From positions 2,027,305 to 2,091,304 of the forward strand of contig VZSR01003371.1 of the NCBI GenBank assembly GCA_013398615.1: 64,000 nucleotides of DNA, in the 5' to 3' direction. This DNA comes from Brachypodius melanocephalos. Its lineage: Eukaryota > Chordata > Aves > Passeriformes > Pycnonotidae. The notes below the pieces were generated by a model, which did no database searches, was not told where the DNA came from, and was given only the letters and a program-made list of their open reading frames with translations. Position numbers and translations under genes: made by a program. Of this stretch, positions 12,901-24,640 are shown in pieces; positions within the stretch are counted from its first letter, which is position 1; the number at the start of each line of letters is the position of its first letter.

Positions 12901-13374
12901 ATGGGACTCCAACACACAGGAACACAGGATTTGCTAGTTCAGCTCCTTGTGAATTACTTTAATTCCCTTTTAAAAGATGCCTCCATAGTGCTTTATCTCC
13001 ATAAAAATATTGTTCCAGACAGTGTCTGCTGTGCTCAGAGGGAAACTCTCATTTGTGTACAGGAAACAAATAGCATCAATCAAATCACACTTATGACCCT
13101 TTCTGCATAATAATACAATAATAGGGGTTGGATTTAGAGTTACTCAGACTACACTGGTAATTAGGAGTTCAAGATAATTTGAGTCATTATTGTAAATAAT
13201 ACAGAAAGACATTCACAGAAAAATTGCAAAATAATGTTTGATAGCTGGGAATTTGAAGGCAGGGAGGGGAGAATTATAAACCCGAGATTTTAAGTACTCG
13301 TTGACTGAGTAAGTCTTTGATACTAAAATGAATTTTTATACTACAAAAATTACATAATACATAATACATTTTAT
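9949..13374. other. Unique non-coding sequence, no coding gene
   Basis: No gene is recognised. The interval includes a CNE-like patch, annotated separately, (CAAA)n-like sequence near 11530, and a G11 run at 12475-12485. The AT-rich part at 12030-12420 is dense in TAAT-type homeodomain cores but is otherwise featureless. Confidence 0.5.
10560..10760. promoter_or_regulatory. Candidate conserved non-coding element (enhancer-like)
   Basis: The patch carries an octamer ATTTGCAT at 10611-10618, a palindromic E-box CACGTG at 10663-10668, several TAATTT/TTAAT cores, and CpGs retained in an AT-rich setting (ATCGTT, CACGTG, CTCGGC). Such a mix is typical of vertebrate developmental enhancers. This is a compositional impression only. 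Conservation was not measured. Confidence 0.25.
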
Positions 13375-13519
13375 CTATTCTATTCTATTCTATATATAAT
13401 ATGTAATATATATTATATAATATATAATATATCATAAAATAGATATTATATATTATATATTATATATTATATATTATATATTATATATTATATATTATAT
13501 ATTATATATTATATATTAA
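13375..13519. repeat. AT-rich satellite: (TTCTA)n then (TATATTA)n
   Basis: A short TTCTA pentamer run (13375-13393) passes into irregular TA-rich sequence and then about ten copies of a 7-bp unit TATATTA (13443-13517). The block is bracketed by exact 16-bp direct repeats AATGAATTTTTATACT at 13327-13342 and 13521-13536. Such AT tracts unwind easily and are length-polymorphic. Confidence 0.9.
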
Positions 13520-14159
13520 TAATGAATTTTTATACTGAAGATTTTTATACGTTTCATTCAAAATGAATTTTTATCAGTATCAAAAATTAAGCAATATTAA
13601 GGTATTCACATTTACTAGAAAGGATTTTGCCAAAACCTTTGTAGATCCTGTATAGAAAAGCCCATCTTTACAAGAAAGCTGTCCTCTCTCTTCCCAAAGA
13701 AGATTTTTTGATCACCCTCTTGAAATGTTACCAGTTGCTTGCACCTATATGCTTTGGATATGGTCACTCTTTTGGAAGTTTTATACCATTTTTGTCGGTA
13801 AAAGCACGGCTGTGGAGAAGACTGAGGGGTTCCTGCAGTCTTTGATCCCATCCAGCAGTGCTCCCTGAGGGGCTGTGTCCTGAGACCCAGCCCTGCTATC
13901 TGCTCTCCCCTGAAGGAGGCTGTGATGGGGCACTGGGGATGTCTCTGTGTGTCTCATCTGAGCTTTAAACTGAAAGAAACAGGCTGTAGGGATTGAATCT
14001 TTATCAGCTGCTGCATGAAGAACTGTGCTGTGTTGTAGGGAGTCTGCTGATACTGAAATATGAAAATATTCTCTGGAATTTATCTCTTCTTTCAATGCCT
14101 TCTGCAATCAGCTCCCTTATTCTGATTTTGCCTCCCTGGCTCGTGCTGCTGTCATTGAC

Positions 14160-14330
14160 TGGCAGGCAGAGACCACAGCATTGCCAATTTACATTTGCAA
14201 TCAATAGAGCACTTTGGTTTTCAATTAGGTTATTAACATGCATTCGATAAACAACAAAGTTAACTTTCAGCTGACATTTATGGCTATGTACTGAAGCAGA
14301 AACACTTAAAATCTGATTACACAGAGCTCT
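14160..14330. promoter_or_regulatory. Candidate conserved non-coding element
   Basis: The stretch combines CAATTAG at 14222-14228, TTAACATGCATTCGATAAAC, a SOX-type AACAAAG at 14253-14259, and GTTAAC. It is free of repeats and simple sequence, and has the balanced AT-rich motif-dense look of a vertebrate CNE. Only motif content supports it. Confidence 0.25.
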
Positions 14331-14647
14331 TCCTGGATGCATCTGCTTTCCACTCTCCTTCTTAGATACCAGTCAGGGCTCCTCCCCTGCTGACAAGCTC
14401 CAAAATGTTTTTCCTTCTGTCTTCAGTGTAAATATGCACACTATTTGAATTGAGAGCTAGTTAGCACAAACCAAGGAGCTTGGACACACCCAGACATAAG
14501 GATGGAGTGCAATTTCCTTAATGTGCATTGTCTGGGAGCTTTGTAATGGAATTATTTCCATTAGTACCCATTGCCTCTTGTCCATTCAGTGACCACCACA
14601 AAGAGCTGTGCTCTCTTCTCTTTATTACCTCAGGTGTTTATCCATGT

Positions 14648-14745
14648 TCAGAAGATCCCCCTGAGCCTTTTCTTCTCCAGGCTGAGCAGCACAAGTGATC
14701 TCAGCTTCTTCTCATGTGACAGGTGCCCCAATCATTCAATCAACA
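14648..14745 (-). mobile_element. CR1 LINE fragment, antisense
   Basis: On the plus strand the order CCTGAGCCTTTTCTTCTCCA, GGCTGAGCAGC, CTTCTTCTCATGTGACAGGT, GCCCCAATCATTCA is the reverse complement of the CR1 ORF2 end. That region in sense reads CCTGGAGAAGAGAAGG in consensus. Neither the 3' tail nor the 5' part is present, so this is an internal remnant. Confidence 0.8.
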
Positions 14746-16184
14746 TTTAATCTTTCAAACCCTCCCCACTCCAAAACATCCAGGAGTCTTCCTTGTGCTG
14801 AGTAGAAGGAAAGGATTAAATGTCTCATCTACGCTGTGTTTTCAGGGTTTTTGTATTTTGGGGAAGACAATTTCTCTTTCCATTATTTCACATTTTGATG
14901 TAGAAAGCCTAGAGTTAAAAAGCTGTTTGTGTGTAAATGGCCATGGAAGGAATGGTGTGGTGGCAAGAAAATATTCACCATAGGATTGCAAACTTAAATC
15001 CTAGTTCTGGAAAGAAAAAGAGTCTGCTTTTGTAGCAGATGGAGGATTTCAAATTTGTCCACTTTTGGGATGCTCTTATGTATTTACATATTTAAACTTC
15101 TATCTCTTCTAATGATAAAAGAAAAATAGTGAAGTAGAAGGAAAAACACATTCAAGAACATGAAACTTCTTTTAGGACATATCAGAATAAAATATTAAAT
15201 CAGAAAAAAAAAAGTAACCCAGAAGACAAGAAAACCAAGCAAATTGGGTGGCATATGTTTTAAAACTTTTTACAGCAGTGAACACATCAAACTAGACTGA
15301 GTATTTGAATTTATTTTGAGGTTTGGTATTTTGAGGTTGCAAGATACTTTCTGCTGAATAGGTACTCAAAAAATTATGGATGTATTTTGGAAATATTAAA
15401 CAATTTTCAATACTAAATACACTGTTAAGAAGAATGAAATAGAATGTATTGTTTATTCCTTCTGGTATTGTTTTCCCTTTATAATTTTTTGAGCACTGAG
15501 CAGACCAGGAATTGAGTTACAGTGGAAATAAGTTACTACTCTGTTCACTAAAATAGGTTTGTTTAATTTGCTGAGATTAATCATTCATTCCACCTGCAGC
15601 TCCTGTTAAGATATTTGGCTTTTCTCTGCTGTTAAACTTTTGGGTCTTGCATCTTCTTATCTTAATAGTAATTAAAAGTTTAAAAAAGTGCATTCCTAGA
15701 TGCAAATTGATTCTGTTAACACATAGCAAAGGAGAGGAAATAATGGCTGTCATGATACAGATCAATTTGCATTTGGAAATTATGGGCTGATTTTACATGG
15801 AAAGAGTTTATGGCAGGTCCAAAGCATTGGCCACCTGAGTGGGAAGAATGCACACTATTACTATTGACATTTTGAAATCAGGAATGGCATTATGGAGTAA
15901 TTAAATTGGCCAAAGGTCTCTGAAGATGTTGGCAATAAACTCACATTTGCTGAATGTCCATTTCCTGGCTGCAAGGTCATCCTTCTTCTCAGAAATTAAT
16001 TGTCTTTTTTCATAGGAAAACAAAGACATATTCAAGTGTGTGGGTGATAAGAAGCTCCTTTTTGTACAAAACTAGATTTTTTCCCCATCATCAGGTGATA
16101 CCTGAACCTTCCTTTTTCTTTTTTTTTCCCACTGTGTTTTTAAATTAAAATATGGAAACTTAAAATTTATTGTACTATAGGAGG

Positions 16185-16232
16185 TTTTTTTTGTTTGTTT
16201 GTTTTTTTGTTTTTTTTTTTTTTTTTTTTTTT
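16185..16232. repeat. T-rich simple repeat
   Basis: TTTG-interrupted T-runs end in 22 consecutive T. This is simple sequence with no flanking retroposon body. Confidence 0.9.
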
Positions 16233-17893
16233 GACCTGAAGTGAAAGAGGAGACAGGGTCTTGTCCTTAGAAATTGTTCTCTCCCCAGGGCTAAAAAGAC
16301 CCCATGCATTCATGATCAATGATAATCTTTAAGATGCATGTCTGCTCTGCTGAGTAGCTTCTGATTTCTTTGGCTTGGTCTCTTAATCTGTTTTTTACTG
16401 AGTATTGATTTCAGTTCACTTCTTTTCTGGGAGTACTGTACCAAAGATTATCTTTCAATAGACTTCAAGCATGAATGGCTTAGTAAAAGTCTCTCATCTT
16501 ATTAGAGGTTTATATTCTTACAGCAGGCTCTGTTTCTCTTGTAACACACAGGCTGCTACTGCAGACAGATATATCTGAAGTCTCTCTTAACTCTTTAGGT
16601 AACTGCTTGCAATGGCATTGAAATCTGCATGTTATTTCAATAGGAAATGCAGATATTGTCTTCATGCTTCTATTTTACTTAAAATTTTGTATCAAGTTTT
16701 CATTAAGATGATTTTTATCAGAACAGTTTTGGGAAAAACAACGTGCAATGCTTGTTTGCAATCTGTTGGGAAAGGCTTTGTTTTTTTTCAGAATAATGTG
16801 GAGTGGTGGACAGTGGAAAATTAATTAGGAGGATTCAATTATAGTCAGGCAGACTGATATGTGATTAAACAGATAGTGTCCAGGAAAGCATTCTAATTAC
16901 AACACAGTATTTCCTTAATCTCAGGTGAATTTAATTAACTTCAGGGGTGTGTTAGAGGGATGGTTTGATGACCAGTCCCACACTGGTGACAGAAAGGGAC
17001 TCGACATGTCCAACCAGAGAGAACCATTTGAATTAGGGGTGAGGGGCAAAATTCCTGAAAGCGCCAAGGTGCTTGGTGTGCATTTTGCTGTCCAGCTGTG
17101 ATCCTCAAAACTTATAACCAGTTCAGAAGGTTTGTCTAGGTGGCTCATGTGTGATTTCCCTTCTGCTCAGGTCAGCTGTGAGATCCTGTCCCTCCAAGCC
17201 CAACACAGCTGGAGTGAGCACTGCACACCTGACTCTGTTGGAACTCCAGCCATCTCAGCTTAGAAAGACTGAAAAGGTTAAAAATTTTCATGAAATCCAA
17301 GCAAAGCTGGGCAGTGTCACTGCGCAAAAGAGATTTTAAGGTTCTTTGGAGGAATCAAGCCATGAGCTTGAGACAGGGCAGGGGAAACATGAGTTCAGGC
17401 TCTCTCTTCTGGGAATGTTTTCTTTGTGTAATGGAAAAAATCATCACTGGACTTTCTGTAAAGTGATTTTTAGTGCAACGATGCTTCTCTCTGGCTGACA
17501 GACAGTTTGGGCAATCCTGCATCTTACCTGGACTTACAGGAAGGTTTGGGTCCGTGGGGTTTGATCTTTCCAACGCTGAACTCTCAAACTCCAGGAAGCA
17601 GCAACCCTGGGGTAAAGTTGGGTGTCATTGTGGGACAGCATTCCAGAGAACATCTCCTGGATTGTATGCCTCCAGTTTGCCATGTGGACGCCTCAGTCAC
17701 AGACAGACAAACTGACACCTATCAATTGTCATGTCTGTCTCTCTGCTGAACCCAGAAGCTGTTAAAAATTCACTTTATAGTTAGGACACAGTGGGAGTGT
17801 GATAAAGTCTCTTCAGCTGTATTAGTCTGAGCAAGCAGTTTTCATGCCTGGATGTGCACCAAGCCTTTACACAACTCTTATCTCCATTTAAGT

Positions 17894-17917
17894 AAAAAAA
17901 AAAAAAAAAAAAAAAAA
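17894..17917. repeat. A24 homopolymer
   Basis: Twenty-four consecutive A. There is no retroposed sequence upstream that would make this a retrocopy tail. Confidence 0.9.
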
Positions 17918-19413
17918 TTTGGAATTCTGAGAGTCTTAACAAAGCAAGGAAGCAAGGGGTGGAGCACAACTGTGGGGCTATTTTGTGTATCAAGTAAACT
18001 AAGAAGTCCAGTTGTTGTGATTAGTAAGTGTGATAAGGAGGAGAAAAGCCACAGTTCAGCTGTGAGGAAGGCTGGACATGGAACAAGCTCTGTGTGATGG
18101 TCTTGGACAAGTGTTTTCTGTTCTAGAAATCCCAGGAGCAGTCTGGGCTCTTTGCTCTGATTTAAGAGTTGCATAAGCTGAAAAGATCCCAAAGTCTGTG
18201 CTGTGATGCCTCTGCTGAAAGACCCTGGAGGATGCTAAATCGGATTAAATTGATTTAGTTTTGCCTATAGGCCTTTTCTTGGAGTCAGACTGAATTCTAG
18301 TAACAATACAACTGCAGAGGCATAAGCCCCCATTGCAATGCAACCCTCTTGAAAGCCTTTTGGGGATGGCTTACTAAGAAATAAGAATATAAACTCCTTA
18401 AGAAGGAATAAAACAATTTACCCACTTGAAAACCCAACTGCTTAAAAAAAAGAGAAAGCAAAACCCACCCAAACACCTAGGGGTTTATTCAGAATTCATG
18501 CAGAATCCTAAATTGATTTGATCAAAGAAATAGCAGTTATTCTTCCTTTTCACTCTCCTCATCCCCCACAGAATGAAGACAAACAGTGGAGAGGAAAATC
18601 CTCATCTTTAATTTGAACTTTATAAAGCCCTGACAGATCCATCTGCTTCATTCTTTGTAGGAAAAAAATAAAACATGCTAATGACTCTGACTTCATTAAT
18701 CATTAAAAAACAAATTATCTGAATTCTAGCACATCACAGAATATAATACACAAAAGGTTTCTACATATGGTGTCTTGCTCATAATTAATACTCCTGTCTT
18801 TTATGGAATTACATCAATCAAGAATATTTCCCTTTGCAAGCTTAGGTCATACTTCTTCATTTATAATTTTATTTTTGTTTATTGGATCATTGGGGGGGCT
18901 TGTTTTTTTTTTTTTTAATATATTTTTGTTCTTTCAGCATAAACTCAGATTGCCTTGTAACAGTCAGTTTTTAGTGAGGCTGTGTAGCAAAATCAGACAA
19001 GTTGTTCCTGATGAAATATTCCCATTGTATTAAGAACTTTGTTCTTAAACTTTTTTATAAAACCTCTCATTTTTAAGTCAAAAGTCTTAAAGATTATTGA
19101 CCTCTTGTTATGTATAACAAAAATTGTAATGAGAGAGTATCTGATATGGGGATTTTAAATGAGACTAACTCAGGTTAAACTGAGATTCTCACTCTGCCTC
19201 ACTGTGGAAACACCTTGATGAGAAAGCAAACAATGAGTGCTACTGTTCTGATTGCAAATTTGCGAATTTGTCAGCTTGAAACTTTGGCCATAAAATAGTT
19301 TTGGGTTTGTTTGTAGTTTTCTGGTTGGGTAGGTGGACTTCACAGAAAGGAAAACAAGCACACAACCTCTTATCTCTTACCTGCTATGTGTATTGCAAAA
19401 AGGATAAAATATA

Positions 19414-19562
19414 GTCATAGAGTCACAGAGAGGTTAGGGTTGAAAGGGATGTTAAAAATCAGCTGGTTCCAACCTCTCCTGCACTTCTCCCTATCCCAGG
19501 TTGCTCCAAGCCCCATCCAACCTGGCCTTGAACACTTCCAGGGATGGGGCAGCCACAACTCA
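19414..19562 (-). mobile_element. CR1 LINE 3' fragment, antisense
   Basis: The plus strand reads ATAGTCATAGAGTCACAGAG, GTTAGGGTTGAAAGGGATGT, TCCCAGGTTGCTCCAAGCCC, CATCCAACCTGGCCTTGAAC, ACTTCCAGGGATGGGGCAGC. This is the reverse complement of the CR1 3' UTR. Similarity stops after CCACAACTC, which marks the 5' truncation point in element orientation. Confidence 0.92.
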
Positions 19563-20244
19563 GTCAAACTTCACTGCATTTCTTTTCCAAACACAGGAGG
19601 CTGCCAGTCTGGCTTTGTTCTTTTAGAAAAAATAATATTTTTGAACATGCAGAGGACCAAAGAGCTGGATTTACTGATGAGATCTTCAAGTTTAGGAAGA
19701 ATTTGAACTGCGAAAAGTAAACCATCACCGTACCTTAGGAGAGGAAAAAGCACCTTGTAACATTTACTCTAGAGATGATTGAAAACTGCAAGAAATATTC
19801 ACAAGCTTCATTGTCTGGAAAATTCATTGTCTGGGATATTCACTACCACATCCTCCTCTTCTCATGCCCTGGACAAAGTTTGTTTTACCCTACAATTTAA
19901 CTCAAGGGCTTCCAGTAGAAATGCTTCTTACCTCATTCCTCTGATCCTATTACCCCTTTTTACCACATGTCTATGAGCTCTTCTTTTCCACATCAAACCT
20001 AACCTTTTTTTTTTGTTTGTTTGTTTTAAGGTCCTTTCTGATCTGACTTCTATTGAGTTTCTTAATTTCTTTTACTATGGTGGAAGTTGTAATTCTAATC
20101 TAATTAATTTTCCTATTTCTTCTTTTTTTTAGTTTTCATGCCCAGACAGTTTGCACACAGAAGCAAAATGAGCAGAGAATATTTACTCTGGACTGTGCAC
20201 TGAACCATAAATCATTTCCAGACTAATCCACAAAGTGTTCGTAC

Positions 20245-20269
20245 CTGTTCATTTTTTTGTCAGGTAAGT
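20245..20269 (+). promoter_or_regulatory. Candidate recursive splice site (zero-length exon motif)
   Basis: A pyrimidine-rich run (TGTTCATTTTTTTGTCAG) ends in a 3' splice-site CAG at 20261-20263 and is joined directly to a consensus 5' splice site GTAAGT at 20264-20269. This juxtaposition is the defining motif of recursive (ratchet) splice sites in very long introns of insect and vertebrate neural genes. It would act only if the plus strand is transcribed across this window, which the sequence alone cannot show. Chance occurrence in 64 kb is possible. Confidence 0.3.
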
Positions 20270-22341
20270 CTTATTTAGTGAACATAATGTTCTAAAGGTT
20301 CAATAATTTAAAGGAGTTCAGGTGTTTTATGTTCTTGATCAGGTTCCATATCCTGTGTCCTCTGGATTGCCCACAAATCTGACCTGGTTGGTTGCCATTT
20401 CTTCGGTGTTTCACTCCAATGAAACTGCAGCCTTTGTGGGGCAGAACTGGATAGTTCACCACATTTCCAGTCCATTGGAATGTAACATCTGTCACTGAAT
20501 ACAGGGCTGTTTACTGTCCTCTGCTGAATAAGACATTCATAATGGGGGGAAAAAAGATTTTCTTGAAGCTTAAGGAGCTTTCTTTTTTTTAAGTCACATT
20601 AATCATAGACTCAGTTTTGATTTTCTGATGGGCTGAGCCTGCCTTGGGAGTAGCAGCCTCACCTATTTCCCCCTTACTTCTGATTTTTGGAGAGAGGAGA
20701 TGGGAGAGTAGGGGGAAATACTGGGATTAACTCATGCTTGTCTCTAACAACAGCCTGAGGATGGGGAAAAACAGTAAAGGAAAATGTACTGCCCTTGATA
20801 AAGAGACCAGGACATTTACTGAAATGCTACTCCAGCTCTTCTGCTGCTGCCCAGCAGTACATGAGGGTAAAAGCACTCCATTCAAGAAGAAAGTTGTTTA
20901 TTTTCAGCTTCCATAGCTTTTGAGGCTCCAGTTGTGAGCATTTTTTCCCATTTAATATGCCCATGGGTTAGGGTAGGTAGAGATTTCCTGGGATGTTGCA
21001 CGAAGCCCTCTTCCTCAACAGGCAAACATAAAAATAGCAAACTCCATTTTGAAATTAGTGAAGCTTTATCCATACCTTGTGAAATGATTCAAATCTTTCT
21101 TTCCATGCTCAAATCTATTATCTTTGAGATTTCACTTCAATGAAGTTTTTATGCCATTTACTTTGCTTGAGGGCATTTTTATTACACTCCAATATAGTCA
21201 TAGAGCCTGCTAGCAGAGTTAATAGATGATATAACCTGGTGGTCACAGCTGCTATTTAAACTCTGCTTTAAATATTTATATTTCTAAACCTGGTATTTTA
21301 AAATGACATCAAAACTGTGCTTGAAGAAGCCTGAGTTTCACAGGTTTGTATACCAGGAAAATGGTGTTATGGTCTTTGACTGTGGTGTTTTTCATCTCAG
21401 AGGCTGTGGATCCGCACATGATAAGAGCTAAATCACATCCATATGAGAGTACCAGGAGGAATTATCATTCTGACTGCCCAGGGTTTGACCTTTCTCCTGG
21501 CACAGCTGTCCATTTTGTCTAAGATATATTCAGGCAATCTGGTTTCCATATTCAAGAAATAATTCTTTGGGTTCTGTTCATATACTTTTTCTCATTGTGC
21601 TTTCAGTGGTCAAACTCCCAGAGATTTCACAATCACTTTGAAAAATTCAGTTTGCAGACAAATAGCCATTTGATATTGAGTCCAAAATTACCTTCACTGA
21701 ATTTCCAGCTGTGCTTTTCTTTTATTGTTTGCTTTTTCTTTTTTGTTTTATTAATGAAGCCTGTCCCATCTCTGCCACCTTAAAAATTAAAATCCCTTTC
21801 TTTTCTTAATGCTCAGTTTTCAAATGCCCAGAGATAGTTATCATCTCTCTACCCCCAGCCATCATTCGACCACACTGTGCATAATTAGTTCTTTTAATCT
21901 TTCCTAATAAAGCATCATTTCATTAAAAGCCAGCAAGACACTTATTATAAAGTGTACTTTCATTCATTTCAGCAGAGCTATGTCATGTCCTAGAAAACCA
22001 CATATCAGTGTCGTCCTTGCCAGTTTTAAAGTGGGCAGTAGGTCCTGCAGGTAATAGAAGAATTTTTGCATAATGACAGCCCAGCTAGAATGATTAGTTC
22101 AGTTAGATCTCCTCCCTGCTTGGTCTGTAGCTTGACAGACAATCTGGGCAGAGAGAATGAGCACAAATAAAGTGCTTGCTCTCCTTCATCTTTGGAGAAA
22201 ACAAACCCATAACACCAGGTTTGCTGGTATTTATGGTATGAACTGTAGGCCTACTTGAGCTGTTCCTTGTCCTAGACTTTTCTTCACACCTCTTGGCAGA
22301 AATACTCTCTATGCCACATTGCATCACTTTTCATGGAAGTT

Positions 22342-22376
22342 TAATGTGTAAATACAGATGTAATGTGTAAATACAG
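22342..22376. repeat. Short tandem duplication, 19-bp period
   Basis: TAATGTGTAAATACAG occurs exactly at 22342-22357 and 22361-22376. It is a local duplication of no evident function. Confidence 0.85.
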
Positions 22377-22644
22377 GTACAGATGTGCTGTATCTTTCTG
22401 CATATACACAGGATGTTCATGTCAGAAAGAAAATAAAAGCTTATTATATTTACAATCCATTGTGCTTATATGCAAGAGCAAGACTAGGAAGCATCACAAA
22501 GAAAGATTAACCATTACTTTTGTAAGTGAGCAAAAAGATAATTCTTCTTAGTCTCAAAATACTTGCCTGCATTCTTAATTCAGGGTTTTTTGTTGTTGTT
22601 GTTCAAGATCAGGATACGAACAGCCTCTGGGCTTCAGTGTAAAA

Positions 22645-23125
22645 TCATGGAATCACAGCAAAATTCATTGGACAGGTTGGAAGGGAGCTTAAAATATCAC
22701 CTGGCCCAGCTTTTGGATCCTATATGGGATTACTCTGTGCAGTCTCCTCTGAGAAGTGCCAATGATGGGGACTCCACATCATTCCTGGGGAGATTATTCC
22801 AGTGGTTGATTGTCCTCATTGTAAAAAATTTCTTTTCTACAGCTGAATGAATCCTCTTCTGTTACAACTCATGCTTGTTGTCCCTTGCCTTCTCCATGGG
22901 CTCCTTGAGAGCCTCCACCCTTTTTGTGGTCACCCTATAGGTACTGGAATTCTGTGATGAGGGTCCCTCAGATCCACCTTCTCTCCAGGGAAAAAAGACC
23001 CAACTTACTCTGTCTTTCCTGTCCTTTGAAAATTTTTGTGGCCTCTTTTGAACCATCTCCAGTCTGTCCACATCTTTCCTGAGTTGTGGGGACCAGGGAC
23101 ACCATGCTCCAGGTGTCACATTTAA
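22645..23125 (-). mobile_element. Old CR1 LINE 3' fragment, antisense
   Basis: Plus-strand text includes AATCATGGAATCACAGC, GACAGGTTGGAAGGGAGCTT, CTGGGGAGATTATTCCAGTG, CCTTCTCCATGGGCTCCTTG, ACCATGCTCCAGGTGTCACA. In reverse complement these follow a long (about 480 bp) CR1 3' end of an older subfamily than the 9.7 and 24.4 kb copies. It is heavily substituted and has no usable frame. Confidence 0.8.
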
Positions 23126-24232
23126 AACCAGTTTGTGTTTCTTTATGAAAAGAATATATAGCTTGATATTATTGCAGATCTAATAAGATGGATTTGCTCA
23201 CAAGTCTTTTAAGTTTTGGTGGGCTTTTTTAATACTACCTCATTAATCCATATCTTTCTTGGCTAGTGTGTTTTAGAGTTTTAAAGCTTCTCTCCTGTCT
23301 TGCTCAAACTCAAACTTTTTTGTCCTCAGGGAGCTATTTTGTTTCTGTGTTTTTCTAGCCTGTTACTGAGTGGAATATAAGACTATAAAGTCTTTGTGGA
23401 AATTTTGCCTTGCTCATTATTCATTACCACTGCCACCACTGATGGTGACAAATATCATTACTTTAATGGCCATCGTTACCCATTGTCATAATTAAAGGAG
23501 ATCATTTGATGACACCAAATATAACATTCCTTAATGCATCAAATTAGGAAAGGATGTCATGACTAGGTACACAACTTCACCCATAATTTTTAAAGATGAA
23601 ATAATAAATTAAACATTTTCTCCTCATTAACATGACAACATCATCATTTTAAAAGTTCACAGGGGCAAAGAAATAGTGTGCCAGATGTTTTTTTTTTTAA
23701 CTTATTTCCTTCCAGTTTGGTCATGACGTGGGAAGCTGGATTCCTCCTCCACTTTTGGGGCTTACCAGAATGTTCCATGATTTCCAGTTATGCCTGGCTT
23801 GTGTATGGCTGCACTCCTCTAAAGAGTCCATTAGTCAAGTCATCACCAAATCAGTGCAGCTCAATCATTGCTATAGCTGACAAATGTATCCTTAATTTAA
23901 GTAATGATGGTCTGGATCTCTGCAACAGATGGTCATGAGCCATGGAACAATGTGGATGGTCTGGCAGATGTTTCAGAAGGCTGAAGAAGTCTCTGGACCA
24001 CTCCTTGACAGTAAGCATGTTGTACGACGTAGCAGTGCTCCATAATAGAAATGGAAATAATCCTGTGTAGCAGAGAAAGCTGATGAAGGTCTGGTCACGG
24101 TGCCAGATTCTTCCATTTCAACAGGTGGGGTCCACAACTGAGAGAGATTCCCCACCTTTGTTGGGCAGGTTTACTGGATGGACTTATTTGGGCTGATGGT
24201 CTTGATGTTCTTTGAGATCCTGTAGGCCATCA
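23126..24232. other. Unique non-coding sequence
   Basis: No gene is seen. It contains a CNE-like patch at 23430-23560, listed separately. Confidence 0.5.
23430..23560. promoter_or_regulatory. Candidate conserved non-coding element
   Basis: A dense group of CATTACTTTAATGGCC, a CpG-containing ATCGTTACC, a SOX-type CATTGT at 23481-23486, and TAATTA at 23489-23494 sits in repeat-free sequence. Motif grouping alone is the support. Confidence 0.25.
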
Positions 24233-24369
24233 ATGATTAGATACAAGAAGGAATTTTCCTACAATGAGGGTGGTGAAGCAGGTTGTCCAGAGATGTGATA
24301 GATGGCTCACCCCTGGAAACATCCAAGATCAAATTGGACAGGGCTGTGAGCAGCCTGGTCCAGTTGAGG
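24233..24369 (+). mobile_element. Outer CR1 LINE, left part (host of a nested CR1)
   Basis: The part includes GATTAGATACAAGAAGGAAT, AATGAGGGTGGTGAAGCAGG, TTGTCCAGAGATGTGATAG, CCCCTGGAAACATCCAAGAT, and GGACAGGGCTGTGAGCAGCC. This is a CR1 3' UTR in sense on the plus strand, of an older subfamily. It stops at CAGTTGAGG where an antisense CR1 begins, and it resumes 271 bp later. Confidence 0.88.
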
Positions 24370-24640
24370 ATCATGGAATCATGGAATGGTTTGGGTTGGA
24401 AGGGACCTTAAAGACCATCTTATTCCAACCCCTGCCATGGACAGGGACACTTTCCACTGTCCCAGGTTGCTCCAAGCTCTGTCCAGCCTGGCCTTGGACA
24501 GTTCCAGGGATCCAGGGGCAGCCACAGCTTCTCTGGGCACTCTGTGCCAGGGCCTCACCACTCCCATGGGGAGAGAATTTTTTTCCTCATATCCAATGTA
24601 AACCTATTCTCCTTTGGTTTGAAGCATTTCCCCAGGTCCC
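24370..24640 (-). mobile_element. Inner CR1 LINE inserted into an older CR1
   Basis: In reverse complement this is a well-kept CR1 3' end. Plus-strand landmarks are ATCATGGAATCATGGAATGG, GACCTTAAAGACCATC, GTTGCTCCAAGCTCTGTCCA, CAGTTCCAGGGATCCAGGGG, and CTCTGGGCACTCTGTGCCAG. The 8-bp tail repeats lie at its left edge (24370-24385). The hexamer TTGAGG is present on both sides (24364-24369 and 24641-24646), which may be a short target-site duplication. CR1 insertions usually lack or have very short duplications. Confidence 0.92.

Larger units (their letters stand above)
14746..19413. other. Unique non-coding sequence with T- and A-runs
   Basis: No gene is seen over 4.7 kb. A T-rich (TTTG)n/T-run lies at 16185-16232, a 24-nt A-run at 17894-17917, and another T-run near 18902-18916. 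The parts around 15570-15790 and 18590-18730 are motif-rich and repeat-free and may be conserved. Confidence 0.5.
19563..22644. other. Unique non-coding sequence
   Basis: No gene is recognised. The interval holds the recursive-splice-like motif and a small tandem duplication, both listed separately. The part at 21820-22100 is repeat-free and motif-rich. Confidence 0.5.
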
